DNA of 46,542 nt, taken from contig CAIKMZ010000017.1 of the NCBI GenBank assembly GCA_903828665.1, positions 1-46,542 of the forward strand, given 5' to 3'. Each line of letters opens with the position of its first letter. Within the stretch, counting starts at the first letter, position 1. A program made the position numbers and the translations under genes. Source of the stretch: an uncultured beta proteobacterium. GTDB lineage: Bacteria > Pseudomonadota > Gammaproteobacteria > Burkholderiales > Burkholderiaceae_C. Below the pieces are notes generated by a model. That model was not told where the DNA came from and made no database searches. It was given only the letters and a program-made list of their open reading frames with translations. Below, piece after piece: positions 23,503 through 32,724 of the stretch.

Positions 23503-25554
23503 TCAGGCGTGCGCCATCGCTTCGGCCTGAATGGCGGTCAGCGCAATGGTGAACACGATGTCGTCAACCAGTGCGCCGCGCGACAAGTCGTTGACCGGTT
23601 TGCGCAGTCCTTGCAGCATCGGGCCGACGGATACGACGTTGGCCGAGCGCTGCACTGCCTTGTAGGTGGTGTTGCCGGTGTTCAGGTCGGGGAATATGAA
23701 GACGGTTGCCTGCCCGGCGACGGCACTGCCGGGCGCCTTCTGCGCCGCGACTTCACGTACCGCCGCGGCGTCATATTGCATCGGACCATCGAGCACCAAA
23801 TCCGGCCAGCGCTGTTGCGCCAGTTCGGTCGCGGCGCGGACCTTCTCGACGTCGTCACCTGATCCGGATTCGCCGGTGCTGTAGCTGATCATGGCAACCT
23901 TGGGGTCGATGCCGAACGCGCGCGCGCTGTCGGCGCTTTGCTTGGCAATCTCGGCGAGCTCTTCGGCCGTCGGGTTGGGGTTGATCGCGCAGTCGGCGTA
24001 GACCAGAACCTGCTCGGGCATCAGCATGAAGAAGCACGACGACACGATCGACGAGCCCGGTGCCGTGCGGATCAACTGCAGCGCCGGGCGCACCGTGCTG
24101 GCCGTCGTATGCACGGCGCCGCTGACCAGCCCGTCCACTTCGTCGAGCGCCAGCATCGTGGTGCCGAGCACGACGCTGTCTTCCAGCGCGATCGAGGCCT
24201 GTCCCGGCGTCAGCCCTTTGCTCTTGCGCAACTCCACCAGTGGCCCGACGTAGTGTTCGGCAATCTGTGCCGGGTCGAGTATTTCAAGTTCCGCCGGCAA
24301 TTCGATGCCCAGCGCGTCGGCGACCGAATGGATCACCTTGCGCTTGCCCAGCAGCACGCAGCGCGCAATGCCCTTCTCCGTGCAGATGACGGCAGCGCGG
24401 ATGGTGCGCGGCTCCTCGCCCTCCGGCAGCACGATGCGCTTGTTGGCGGCACGGGCCTTTTGAATCAACTGGTAACGGAAGGCCGGCGGCGACATGCGTG
24501 TCGGCGCCGCGCGCTCGAGCCCGGCGCAAATCATGTCGCTGTCGATCTGCTCGGCCACGCTTTCGATCACGCGGTCCATCCGGCTCAGATCGTCCTGCGG
24601 TACGGCCAGCGGCAATCGGCTGATGCGGGCGGCGGTCCCATAGCTGTCGCCGTCGGTGCGCAAGACCGGCAGGCCGCTGTGGAATGCGCGCGAGCCGAAG
24701 CGCTCGATGCGTGGGCTGATGAAGCTGTTGTGGGTCAGTACCAGGCCCGCCAGCTCGATGCCGTTGCTCGCGGCCAGGGCCGTGGCCAGGATGACGTCGT
24801 CGCGGTCGCCGGCACTCACCACCAGCGCTCCCGGCTTCAGGCGGGCAATGACTTCGGTCACCGAGCGCGCGGCCAGCACGGTTTCCAGCACGCGCCGGGT
24901 GGCGATCTCGCCCTCGATCATCACTTCGGCGCCCAGGTGGCGGGCGACGTCGATCGTGCGCGGTGCCGACAACAAGGGGTTGTCCTTGATGACACCCCAA
25001 ATCGGTACGCCGTCCAATTGCCCGGTGGCCGTGGTCTCATCAAAGTCGGCCGGTGCGCGGTTGAAGATGATACCGACGACGTTGCGACCGGCAATGCGCA
25101 CCTGGGCAATCATGTAGTTGGTTTCGGCAATACCTTCGGCGTCGGCAGCGCTCGCCACCAGCACGACGTCGGCCTGCAGGCTGCGCGCGATGTCCGCCGA
25201 CAGACGCGGAATGAAAGCCCGGCTCGGATCGGTATGCGTGCCTTCGACCACCAGCACATCGGCTTCTTCAGTGCAGGACATGGCCAGGCTGACGATGTCT
25301 TCCAGCAGGTCGTCGTTCTTGCCGCTGGTCACGCGCTGTGTCACCAGGCTCATGGGCAGTGGATCGGGGGTGTTGCGCAACTGGCAGATGCTGCGCGCGA
25401 ATAGGACCGAGGGCTCTGTGTCGGGCGTGAGCTTGGTGATCGGCTTGACAAAGGCCACTTTCAGTCCGTGCCGCTGCAGGGCACGCAGCAAGCCGAGCGC
25501 AACCGAGGTCAGGCCGACGTTTGGCTGTGTCGCGGCCAGGAAATACGTTCGCAT
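23503..25554 (-). CDS. pta: Phosphate acetyltransferase, long three-domain form
   Basis: A 683-residue enzyme. The N-terminal domain has a P-loop-like fold with PNVGLTSVALGLLRAL near residue 11 (as in E. coli Pta), the middle a DRTGG domain, and the C-terminal half (about 360-683) the catalytic PTA domain with LPEGEEPRTIRAA near 380, VSGAVHTTASTVRPALQLI and the YADCAINPNPTAEELAEIA segment. It converts acetyl-CoA and phosphate to acetyl phosphate. The ATG at 25554 is preferred over one five codons upstream. ackA is not beside it. A candidate FNR-like promoter lies about 60-110 bp upstream. Confidence 0.93.
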   Translation of the reverse strand: MRTYFLAATQPNVGLTSVALGLLRALQRHGLKVAFVKPITKLTPDTEPSVLFARSICQLRNTPDPLPMSLVTQRVTSGKNDDLLEDIVSLAMSCTEEADVLVVEGTHTDPSRAFIPRLSADIARSLQADVVLVASAADAEGIAETNYMIAQVRIAGRNVVGIIFNRAPADFDETTATGQLDGVPIWGVIKDNPLLSAPRTIDVARHLGAEVMIEGEIATRRVLETVLAARSVTEVIARLKPGALVVSAGDRDDVILATALAASNGIELAGLVLTHNSFISPRIERFGSRAFHSGLPVLRTDGDSYGTAARISRLPLAVPQDDLSRMDRVIESVAEQIDSDMICAGLERAAPTRMSPPAFRYQLIQKARAANKRIVLPEGEEPRTIRAAVICTEKGIARCVLLGKRKVIHSVADALGIELPAELEILDPAQIAEHYVGPLVELRKSKGLTPGQASIALEDSVVLGTTMLALDEVDGLVSGAVHTTASTVRPALQLIRTAPGSSIVSSCFFMLMPEQVLVYADCAINPNPTAEELAEIAKQSADSARAFGIDPKVAMISYSTGESGSGDDVEKVRAATELAQQRWPDLVLDGPMQYDAAAVREVAAQKAPGSAVAGQATVFIFPDLNTGNTTYKAVQRSANVVSVGPMLQGLRKPVNDLSRGALVDDIVFTIALTAIQAEAMAHA

Positions 25555-25619
25555 AAGAGGAAACTCCACGTGTGATCATCCCATTCTTTCGATCTTCTCG
25601 AAGAGGATTTGTGCAACGC

Positions 25620-25661
25620 ATCATAAACGGTCAAGGGATTTACCTTATTGACATGTTTGAA
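25620..25661 (-). promoter_or_regulatory. Putative FNR/CRP-type promoter of pta
   Basis: On the reverse strand the imperfect dyad TTCAA-ACAT-GTCAA (25648-25661) is followed 22 nt later by TATGAT (25620-25625), a 5/6 match to the -10 consensus. The predicted start of transcription is near 25613, giving a leader of about 60 nt. The distal half-site has only three matches, so the assignment depends on the spacing it shares with three other sites in this window. Confidence 0.4.
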
Positions 25662-25780
25662 ATTATTGTTGCATTTTTTTGGCGAAATCTATCCCGGGTC
25701 AATTGGAGCGCCTGACTACGTGCTTTCCGACGGGATGGCCGTCGTTTAATATGTTGCGTTTTCAATTGCGGAAATATGCG

Positions 25781-26212
25781 ATGCCAAACCTAGCAACCAT
25801 TCTGAAGCAGGAAATCGTGCGCCTGGCGCGCAAGGAAGTGCGTGCGGAAGTCCAACTCTTGCGCAAGACCGGCGCACAATCCCGCACCGATATCGCAGCG
25901 CTGAAACGACGCGTTGCCGCTCTCGAAAAGCAGGTAGCGCGTTTGGGCAAAGTGAGTGTGGCAAAGAAAGTTGAAACGGCTCAGCAATCCACGCCAGGCG
26001 TTCGCTTCAGTGCCAAGGGCTTTGCCGCCCTGAGGCGCCGGCTTGACCTCTCCGCCGCTGAAATGGGTTTGCTGCTGGGGGCGTCGGATCAATCGGTTTA
26101 CAAATGGGAGCGCGGTGTGCGGCCACGCGTACAGCAGTTGCCGCAGATTGCCGCACTTAGAAAGCTGAGCAGGCGACAGGTGTCGGACTTGCTGAAGTCG
26201 CGTCAGCAATAG
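25781..26212 (+). CDS. Small helix-turn-helix protein with an N-terminal coiled coil
   Basis: A 143-residue basic protein. Residues 1-65 form a highly charged helical region with Leu-heptad character (MPNLATILKQEIVRLARKEV, then AALKRRVAALEKQVARLG), likely a dimerising coiled coil. The C-terminal part has an XRE-like helix-turn-helix: LRRRLDLSAAEMGLLLGASDQSVYKWERG, which is split here only for description. The fold suggests a DNA-binding regulator of unknown target. AGCGGAAA-like sequence lies before the ATG at 25781; AT-rich DNA upstream includes TAATAT at 25747-25752. No known operon partner is adjacent. Confidence 0.65.
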   Translation: MPNLATILKQEIVRLARKEVRAEVQLLRKTGAQSRTDIAALKRRVAALEKQVARLGKVSVAKKVETAQQSTPGVRFSAKGFAALRRRLDLSAAEMGLLLGASDQSVYKWERGVRPRVQQLPQIAALRKLSRRQVSDLLKSRQQ

Positions 26213-26539
26213 GTCCCGCCAGGCGCCGGCCTTTTGCCCCGCCGAATGGTCCGGGGCTTGCGCGCGCGGATCAGGACGCGCGCCTTCAAAAATCCCATTG
26301 GAACGCAATGCAAGTAATGAACCTGCTTTTGACCCCTGTCCGTTGATGTCAATGGCCAGGTGAGCTTTCCCGCCGACCTTGTCTTTGCTGATCAAGCGCA
26401 CGCCGGCAAACGCCATTTTCGCCAAAACCACAGCTAAACTGCACCATGTTCTGGTTGATGCGCAACGAGTCGGCCTGATGCCGCTTGGCTGCGCAGATTT
26501 GCCACAATAATGTGGTATCCATAAAGAAGGAGAGTAACG
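26213..26539 (+). other. 327-bp region without a supported gene
   Basis: It holds two GC hairpins near the end of the HTH gene (26236-26241/26252-26257 GCCCCG/CGGGGC, and GCGCGC repeats at about 26261-26282), which could terminate transcription although no T run follows. It also contains the CCACA-ATAA-TGTGG dyad described separately. A reverse-strand open frame here shows a vague transposase-like segment, which I did not accept. Confidence 0.5.
26502..26515. promoter_or_regulatory. CCACA-N4-TGTGG dyad upstream of the second Usp gene
   Basis: The perfect 5-4-5 palindrome CCACA-ATAA-TGTGG lies 25 bp upstream of the ATG at 26540, where a -10 region would be expected. Its size is that of a small regulator-binding site, but the sequence is not the FNR consensus seen elsewhere in this window. 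Confidence 0.4.
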
Positions 26540-26932
26540 ATGACCATCTTGGTAGCTTATGTGCCACGTCCCGAAGGACAAGCGGCCTTGGACAAAGGCG
26601 TAGAGATCGCAAAGCGCCGCAAGGAGCGGTTGGTTGTGGTCAATGCCAGTCCCGGCGGTCGCAAGGAAGATGTGGCCATGGCGGATGCGCAGGACATCGA
26701 GCGCGTGGAGGCCCTACTGGCGGGGTCCGGTGTTGACGCCGAATTCAAACAGTTCGTTCGGGGCCAGAGCGCCGTTGCTGAAATCGAAGCCATGGTCGAG
26801 TCGCTACAAGTCTCGGTACTGATCATCGGTCTGAGAAAGCGCACAGCTGTGGGCAAACTTATTCTGGGCAGCGTCGCGCAAGAACTGTTGCTCTCGGTCC
26901 CCTGCCCGGTTTTGGCAGTCAAAGCCAGCTGA
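26540..26932 (+). CDS. Universal stress protein, short divergent form
   Basis: A 130-residue single Usp domain starting MTILVAYVPRPEGQAALDKG. Near the C-terminus GLRKRTAVGKLILGSVAQ keeps the general ATP-loop layout (G..G....G-S) but with changed glycine positions, so ATP binding is uncertain. The ending CPVLAVKAS is typical of the family. A strong AAGGAG Shine-Dalgarno sequence precedes the ATG. The CBS-pair gene follows 127 bp later, with its own candidate FNR-like box between. Confidence 0.85.
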   Translation: MTILVAYVPRPEGQAALDKGVEIAKRRKERLVVVNASPGGRKEDVAMADAQDIERVEALLAGSGVDAEFKQFVRGQSAVAEIEAMVESLQVSVLIIGLRKRTAVGKLILGSVAQELLLSVPCPVLAVKAS

Positions 26933-27002
26933 TCTCGAACGCAAGAAACCGTGAGAGCGTCCGGGAAGACGGACGCACTTGCGGATCTTCTGCGCGATGG
27001 GG

Positions 27003-27043
27003 TTGACATAGGTCAAAGCGGTCGTTCTGGAGGTCGTTAGCAT
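27003..27043 (+). promoter_or_regulatory. FNR/Anr-type box and -10 element before the CBS protein gene
   Basis: A perfect inverted repeat TTGAC-ATAG-GTCAA (27003-27016) precedes TAGCAT (27038-27043, 4/6 to the -10 consensus) by 21 nt, which puts the dyad centre near -41 of a start around 27050. The mRNA leader would be only about 10 nt, containing the AGGAG ribosome binding site. Confidence 0.55.
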
Positions 27044-27059
27044 CCGCCTAGGAGACGCT

Positions 27060-27482
27060 ATGTTCGATCAACCAATCAAAAACCTCATGGACAGCAAGAA
27101 ATTTCTTGCTGCGCCACCAGCGACCACTGTCAGCGACGCTGCGCGTTTGATGGCTGGCAAGAACGTCGGCGCGATCCTGGTGGTCGAGGACGATCACCTG
27201 GTCGGTATTTTTTCTGAGCGCGATGTCGTTTTCCGCGTGATCGCGCAGGGACGCGACGCCAAGACCACAAAGCTGGCCGAGGTCATGACGGCCTCGCCCA
27301 AGACCCTCGCGCCCAACAAGTCGTACGGACACGCCCTGCTCTTGATGCAGGAAAATGGTTTTCGCCATGTTCCCGTGGTTGAGAATGGAAAGGCCATCGG
27401 CATCATCTCGTCGCGCAATGCGATGGATCCGGACTTGGAAGAGTTTGTCTTTGAAGAGCGCCGGCGCGAACATCACCGCTGA
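27060..27482 (+). CDS. CBS-domain-pair protein
   Basis: A 140-residue protein made of two tandem CBS domains. The first covers about residues 6-65 (MDSKKFLAAPPATTVSDAAR, then VVEDDHLVGIFSERDVVF) and the second about 75-130 (MTASPKTLAPNKSYGHALLL, then VVENGKAIGIISSRNAMD). CBS pairs bind adenine nucleotides and sense energy or redox state, but the partner enzyme cannot be named. AGGAG lies 5 nt before the ATG. It converges on queA with a 14-bp gap. It is close to a universal stress gene, and such genes are often co-regulated under low oxygen. Confidence 0.9.
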   Translation: MFDQPIKNLMDSKKFLAAPPATTVSDAARLMAGKNVGAILVVEDDHLVGIFSERDVVFRVIAQGRDAKTTKLAEVMTASPKTLAPNKSYGHALLLMQENGFRHVPVVENGKAIGIISSRNAMDPDLEEFVFEERRREHHR

Positions 27483-27496
27483 AGGCAACTCAGGCG

Positions 27497-28606
27497 TCAG
27501 GTCATTTCCCGTTTCAGCAGCATGGCATCGCCATAGCTGAAAAAGCGATATTCCTCTGCGATGGCGTGCCGGTAAAGCGCCATGACGTGCTCGTAGCCGG
27601 CAAAGGCGCTGACTAGCATCATGAGGCTCGACTTGGGCAGGTGAAAGTTGGTGACAAGTAGGTCCACCAGTCTGAAATCAAATCCCGGTGTGATGAAGAT
27701 GTCGGTGTCGCCACAGGCTGTACCGCTGCGTGGGTCGCCATCCCTCATGCTGCGGGCCCATGACTCCAGCGCGCGTACCGTGGTCGTGCCAACGGCAAGG
27801 ATGCGCCCGCCGCGTGCGCGGCATTCGGCGACGGCCTGCTGCGTGGCCTGCGGCACTTCATACCATTCGCTGTGCATCTGGTGCTCGGTCAGATTTTCGG
27901 TCTTGACGGGTTGGAAGGTGCCGGCGCCCACATGCAATGTGACATGAGCGCGCTGCGCCCCGGCGGCATCGATGGCGGTCAGTAGCGCCTCGTCAAAGTG
28001 CAGCGCAGCGGTCGGCGCCGCCACGGCGCCCGGGTTCCTGGCAAACACCGTCTGATAGCGTGCTGCGTCCTCGGCCGAATCGGTATGGGCGATATACGGC
28101 GGTAGCGGCACATGGCCGTGGCGTTCCATCAGGGTCAGTGGGTCGTCGCCCGCGTCGTTGGACAGCACAAAACGGAACAGGGCGCCGTCGGCATCGGGCC
28201 AGCGACCCAGCAGGGTGGCGCACAGACCGTCGTTGCTGCCGTTGGCCCCAATCAGGGTCAGGGTCGTGCCGATTTCAGGCTTCTTGCTCACGCGCATGTG
28301 GGCGGCGACCTGGTTGCCGCCAAGCACCCGCTCAATCAGCAATTCCAGTTTGCCGCCGGTTGGCTTGACGCCAAACAGACGGGCTTTGATGACCTTGGTG
28401 TCGTTGAAAACCACCAGATCGCCGGGTCGCAAGAGGGACGGCAGGGTGCGGAAGATCCGCTCGACCGGTGTTGCGCCAGTGCCGTCGAGCAGGCGCGAGC
28501 CACTGCGCTCGGGTGCCGGGTGCTGGGCGATCAGGGCCTGCGGCAAGGCAAAGTCAAAATCGCTCAGTGTGAATGGGCGCGTGAGGCCGGACGGAGATGT
28601 GGACAT
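27497..28606 (-). CDS. queA: S-adenosylmethionine:tRNA ribosyltransferase-isomerase
   Basis: A 369-residue enzyme that transfers and isomerises the ribosyl moiety of SAM onto 7-aminomethyl-7-deazaguanine in tRNA, giving epoxyqueuosine. Its start reads [20 protein letters not shown], then [20 protein letters not shown], the usual beginning of QueA. Other QueA blocks are [53 protein letters not shown] and HSEWY. The start at 28606 gives a normal family length; the frame stays open much further upstream but there overlaps recG. It is divergent from recG with an 84-bp gap, and no tgt follows. Confidence 0.95.
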   Translation of the reverse strand: MSTSPSGLTRPFTLSDFDFALPQALIAQHPAPERSGSRLLDGTGATPVERIFRTLPSLLRPGDLVVFNDTKVIKARLFGVKPTGGKLELLIERVLGGNQVAAHMRVSKKPEIGTTLTLIGANGSNDGLCATLLGRWPDADGALFRFVLSNDAGDDPLTLMERHGHVPLPPYIAHTDSAEDAARYQTVFARNPGAVAAPTAALHFDEALLTAIDAAGAQRAHVTLHVGAGTFQPVKTENLTEHQMHSEWYEVPQATQQAVAECRARGGRILAVGTTTVRALESWARSMRDGDPRSGTACGDTDIFITPGFDFRLVDLLVTNFHLPKSSLMMLVSAFAGYEHVMALYRHAIAEEYRFFSYGDAMLLKREMT

Positions 28607-28690
28607 GGTGCTTGAGGGTCGGACGGACCCGTGCCAAGTTAAGCAGAGGCTGGAATTGTCGCAGTATCGAGTCGCGTGCAAAATCGGCGC

Positions 28691-30796
28691 ATGACGCCGC
28701 CGCCCGCCCACGCACCCAGCACGCCTCTGAGCGGCCCGCAGAAGGCGCTGCAAAAGCTCGGGCTGTTGCGCCCGATCGACCTGGCGTTGCATCTGCCGCT
28801 GCGATACGAAGATGAAACCCGCATCACCCGACTGGGCGATGCGCGCGACGGTGAAGTGGTGCAGATCGAGGGCGTGGTGACGTCGTGCGAAGTGCGCGTT
28901 CGCGGTCAGCGCCAGCTGCTGGTGACGCTCGACGACGGCTCGGAGACCTGCCAACTGCGTTTCTTCAGTTTCTATCCGTCGCAGCAAAAGGCGCTGGCGG
29001 TGGGCCAGCGCATCCGCGCGCGCGGCGAAATCAAAGGTGGCTTCGGTGGCTTGCAGATGATGCATCCGACCTTCAAGGCCGCCACGGGCGCGTTGCCGAC
29101 GGCGCTGACCCCGGTCTACCCGACGGCAGCAGCCTTGCCGCAGGCGTATTTGCGCCGGGCAGTGCTCGGTGGTCTGGAGCGGGCGGACCTGGCGGAAACC
29201 GTTCCCATCGACAGTCTGGCTGTCGATGTTCGGGCGCTGGCGTGGAGTCTGCGCAAGGCGCTGACCTTTCTGCATTTGCCGGCGCCCGACGTCGCGCTGG
29301 CCACGCTGCAGGATCCGAATCATCCCGCCTGGCAGCGACTCAAGTTCGAGGAGTTGCTGGCGCAGCAACTGTCGCAGTTGCAGGCCAAGCGCGAGCGCGA
29401 GCGCCTGCGAGCCCCGGAACTGCGCGTGCTGCGCGAGCAGCCTCAGGCTGGGGCGCCCTTGCACGAGCAATTGCTGGGGGCCTTGCCGTTCCGGCTGACC
29501 GCGGCGCAGCGCCGTGTCAGCGAGGAGATCATGCGCGACCTGGCGCGGCCGGTCCCGATGCATCGCCTCCTGCAGGGCGACGTCGGCTCCGGCAAGACCG
29601 TGGTGGCGGCGCTGGCGGCGGCGATCTGCATCGCTGCCGGACATCAGTGCGCCTTGATGGCGCCAACTGAAATTCTGGCAGAGCAGCATTTCCGCAAGTT
29701 GATCGGCTGGCTGGAACCGCTCGGCGTGAAAACGGCCTGGCTGACTGGCAGCCAGAAGACGAAGGAACGGCGCGAGACGCTGGCGCTGATCGCCAGCGGC
29801 GAGGCCAATCTGGTGGTGGGAACGCATGCCGTCATTCAGGACAAGGTGGCGTTCAGGAATCTGGCCTTGGCGATCATTGACGAGCAGCACCGTTTCGGTG
29901 TGGCCCAGCGGCTGGCCCTGCGCAGCAAGTTGACCGAGGCCGAGCAGGAGCCGCATCTGTTGATGATGACGGCCACACCGATTCCGCGCACGCTGGCCAT
30001 GAGCTATTACGCCGATCTGGACGTGTCTACCATCGATGAGCTGCCACCCGGTCGCACGCCCATTGTCACTAAGGTCGTGAGCGAGGCGCGTCGCGACGAG
30101 GTGATCGAACGCATCAGCGCTCAGCTGGCGCAGGGCCGCCAGGTGTATTGGGTTTGCCCTCTGATTGAAGAAAGCGAGGCGCTGGATCTGACCGATGCCA
30201 CGCAAACCCATGCGCAGCTCAGTGAGACCTTGCGGGGCGCCGGCGGCGCGGGGCTTCAGGTCGGGCTGCTGCACTCGCGCATGCCGGCGGCGGAGAAGAA
30301 GGCGGTGATGGCCCTGTTTACCAGCGGCGCCATGGGCGTGCTGGTCAGCACCACGGTGATCGAGGTCGGGGTTGATGTGCCCAATGCCTCGCTGATGGTG
30401 ATCGAGCACGCCGAGCGCTTTGGCCTGTCGCAACTGCACCAGTTGCGCGGTCGCGTCGGGCGTGGCGCGAATGCCTCAGCCTGCGTGCTCATGTATTCCA
30501 CCGGTGACGCTCCGCGCCTGGGTGACACCGCGCGCGAACGCCTCAAGGCCATGGTCGAGACCAGTGATGGTTTCGAGATTGCCCGGCGCGATCTGGAGAT
30601 TCGCGGACCCGGCGAGTTTCTGGGCGCGCGTCAGTCGGGTGCGGCGCTGCTGCGCTTTGCCGATCTTGTTGCCGATGCCCCTTTGCTGGAACGGGCACGC
30701 CGATTGGCGCCGCTGATGCTCGATCAACAGCCGGACCTGGCAGCACGGCATGTGGCCCGTTGGCTGGGGGGCAAGGCGCAGTATCTGAAGGCTTGA
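28691..30796 (+). CDS. recG: ATP-dependent DNA helicase RecG
   Basis: A 701-residue branch-migration helicase acting at stalled replication forks and Holliday junctions. The wedge/OB domain spans about residues 1-170 ([20 protein letters not shown]). Helicase motifs follow: I GDVGSGKT (about 297), II DEQH in [12 protein letters not shown] (about 396), [15 protein letters not shown] including [20 protein letters not shown] and QLRGRVGRG. It matches the normal RecG architecture with no damage. The ATG at 28691 is used. It is followed by oxyR 37 bp downstream, a common Burkholderiales order. Confidence 0.96.
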   Translation: MTPPPAHAPSTPLSGPQKALQKLGLLRPIDLALHLPLRYEDETRITRLGDARDGEVVQIEGVVTSCEVRVRGQRQLLVTLDDGSETCQLRFFSFYPSQQKALAVGQRIRARGEIKGGFGGLQMMHPTFKAATGALPTALTPVYPTAAALPQAYLRRAVLGGLERADLAETVPIDSLAVDVRALAWSLRKALTFLHLPAPDVALATLQDPNHPAWQRLKFEELLAQQLSQLQAKRERERLRAPELRVLREQPQAGAPLHEQLLGALPFRLTAAQRRVSEEIMRDLARPVPMHRLLQGDVGSGKTVVAALAAAICIAAGHQCALMAPTEILAEQHFRKLIGWLEPLGVKTAWLTGSQKTKERRETLALIASGEANLVVGTHAVIQDKVAFRNLALAIIDEQHRFGVAQRLALRSKLTEAEQEPHLLMMTATPIPRTLAMSYYADLDVSTIDELPPGRTPIVTKVVSEARRDEVIERISAQLAQGRQVYWVCPLIEESEALDLTDATQTHAQLSETLRGAGGAGLQVGLLHSRMPAAEKKAVMALFTSGAMGVLVSTTVIEVGVDVPNASLMVIEHAERFGLSQLHQLRGRVGRGANASACVLMYSTGDAPRLGDTARERLKAMVETSDGFEIARRDLEIRGPGEFLGARQSGAALLRFADLVADAPLLERARRLAPLMLDQQPDLAARHVARWLGGKAQYLKA

Positions 30797-30833
30797 CCCG
30801 CTTCGTCTTGCGCGCTTGGGCGACAATGCCGGC

Positions 30834-31787
30834 ATGACGCTGACCGAACTCAAATACATTGTGGCCGTGGCGCGTGAGCGCCACTTTGGCAAGGCGGCGG
30901 ACGCATGCTATGTCTCGCAACCGACACTGTCGGTTGCCGTCAAGAAACTCGAGGAAGAACTTGACGTCAAGCTGTTCGAGCGCAACGCCAACGAGGTTTC
31001 GGTCACGCCCCTGGGCGAAGAAATCGTGCGCCAGGCGCAGGCGGTGCTGGAGCAGGCGGCCAACATCAAGGTGCTGGCCAAGCGCGGCAAAGATCCGCTC
31101 AACGGGCCGCTGACGCTGGGCGTGATCTACACCATCGGCCCCTACCTGCTGCCCGACCTGGTGCACCAGGTGATTGCGCGGCTGCCGCAGATGCCGCTGG
31201 TGCTGCAGGAGAACTTCACGGTCAAGTTGCTCGATATGCTGCGCACCGGTGAGATCGACTGTGCCATCCTGGCCGAGCCGTTTCCCGACGCCGGGCTGGC
31301 GATGGCACCGCTTTACGACGAGCCGTTCATGGCGGTGGTGCCGGTTCATCACCCGCTGGCCAAACAGGATCATGTGACGACGGAGGACCTCAAGCGCGAG
31401 AACATGCTGCTGCTCGGCAGCGGGCATTGTTTTCGCGACCATGTGCTCGAGGTCTGCCCGGAATTCGCGCGCTTTTCCAGCAATGCCGAGGGCATTCGCA
31501 AGACCTTTGAAGGATCGTCCCTGGAGACCATCAAGCACATGGTGGCGGCCGGCATGGGCGTCACGCTGGTGCCGCGCCTGAGCGTGCCCAAGGAAGCGCT
31601 CGCGCGCAAACCGGCTCGCAAACGCGACGAAGACCCGTACGTCAAGTACCTGCCATTTGCCGGCGATCCGCCGACACGCCGGGTCGTCCTCGCCTGGCGG
31701 CGCAGCTTCACGCGATATGAAGCGATCGCCGCTTTGCGCAATGCCATCTATGCCTGCGAACTGCCAGGCGTCATTCGTTTGTCTTGA
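30834..31787 (+). CDS. oxyR: Hydrogen-peroxide sensing LysR-type regulator OxyR
   Basis: A 317-residue LysR-family protein with an N-terminal helix-turn-helix ([20 protein letters not shown]) and a substrate-binding-like domain. The peroxide-sensing cysteines sit exactly at C199 and C208 ([14 protein letters not shown]), the same numbers as in E. coli OxyR, where they form the regulatory disulfide. It should activate catalase, peroxiredoxin and related genes elsewhere. In this order (recG-oxyR-ubiA) it is typical of betaproteobacteria; its link to recG may reflect co-regulation of oxidative DNA damage repair. Confidence 0.95.
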   Translation: MTLTELKYIVAVARERHFGKAADACYVSQPTLSVAVKKLEEELDVKLFERNANEVSVTPLGEEIVRQAQAVLEQAANIKVLAKRGKDPLNGPLTLGVIYTIGPYLLPDLVHQVIARLPQMPLVLQENFTVKLLDMLRTGEIDCAILAEPFPDAGLAMAPLYDEPFMAVVPVHHPLAKQDHVTTEDLKRENMLLLGSGHCFRDHVLEVCPEFARFSSNAEGIRKTFEGSSLETIKHMVAAGMGVTLVPRLSVPKEALARKPARKRDEDPYVKYLPFAGDPPTRRVVLAWRRSFTRYEAIAALRNAIYACELPGVIRLS

Positions 31788-31819
31788 AAGATGTTCCCTT
31801 GAAGTTTTCCGGCTCTCGC

Positions 31820-32665
31820 ATGTCCATCTACCTTGATCTCATCCGCTGGAACCGTCCAGCCGGATGGCTGCTGCTGCTGTGGCCGACCCTGGGCGCGCTC
31901 TGGGTTGCTGCCGATGGCTTTCCGGGCTGGCATTTGCTGCTGGTCTTTACGCTCGGGACGGTCCTGATGCGCAGCGCGGGGTGCTGCATCAACGACGTCG
32001 CCGATCGCAAGTTTGATCGCCACGTCAAGCGAACAGCGATGCGCCCCGTGACGACCGGCGCACTGTCGGTCAAGGCCGCACTGCTGTTTGGCGCCGCGCT
32101 TGCGCTGCTGGCGTTTGCGCTGGTGCTGACCACCAATGCCGTCACCATCGGCTGGTCGTTCGCGGCGCTGGCGGTCACGCTGGTCTACCCCTACGCCAAA
32201 CGTTTCTTTTCGATGCCGCAGGCGGTGCTGGGTGTGGCTTTCAGTTTCGGCATTCCGATGGCCTTTACGGCCGTGCAGGGCAGCGTGCCGCCGCTGGCCT
32301 GGGTCCTGCTGCTGGGCAATCTGTTCTGGGTTCTGGCCTACGACACCGAATACGCCATGGTGGACCGCGATGACGATCTGCTGATCGGCATGAAGACTTC
32401 AGCGATTACGCTGGGACGGTTCGATGTGCTGGTGATCATGATCAGCTATCTGATCTTCATCATCAGCTGGGATGTTTCCCTGATGCCCCATGTTCAAGGC
32501 ACGGCGTTCTATATCGCCATGACACTGGCTTTCGGCCAGGTTGCCTGGCATTACACGCTGATCCGCGCACGCGAGCGCGACGGCTGCTTCCAGGCCTTCC
32601 GCCTGAACCACTGGCTTGGTTTCACCCTGTTTGCCGGGATCGCGGCCAGCTATGCCATGAAGTGA
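31820..32665 (+). CDS. ubiA: 4-hydroxybenzoate octaprenyltransferase
   Basis: A 281-residue integral membrane prenyltransferase with about nine transmembrane helices. The two Asp-rich substrate-binding motifs are present: [15 protein letters not shown] (residues about 60-75) and [12 protein letters not shown] (about 175-186). It attaches the polyprenyl chain to 4-hydroxybenzoate in ubiquinone synthesis. The ATG at 31820 is preferred; an in-frame TTG at 31784, overlapping the oxyR stop, would add 12 residues without family similarity. Confidence 0.95.
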   Translation: MSIYLDLIRWNRPAGWLLLLWPTLGALWVAADGFPGWHLLLVFTLGTVLMRSAGCCINDVADRKFDRHVKRTAMRPVTTGALSVKAALLFGAALALLAFALVLTTNAVTIGWSFAALAVTLVYPYAKRFFSMPQAVLGVAFSFGIPMAFTAVQGSVPPLAWVLLLGNLFWVLAYDTEYAMVDRDDDLLIGMKTSAITLGRFDVLVIMISYLIFIISWDVSLMPHVQGTAFYIAMTLAFGQVAWHYTLIRARERDGCFQAFRLNHWLGFTLFAGIAASYAMK

Positions 32666-32724
32666 GCGAAAGCCGCCGCGCGCCGCGCTCGGTGTCGCGG
32701 CCGCATCTTGCCGACCGCTGGCGC

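Noticed and set aside
26340..26581. Transposase-like phrase on the reverse strand (KVGGKAHLAIDING)
   Set aside because: Only a short stretch resembles IS5-type transposases, there is no DDE context, and no terminal repeats are visible.
28607..30439. Possible long N-terminal extension of the queA frame on the reverse strand
   Set aside because: It overlaps recG almost entirely and has the low-complexity look of an antisense shadow; QueA has full family length from 28606.
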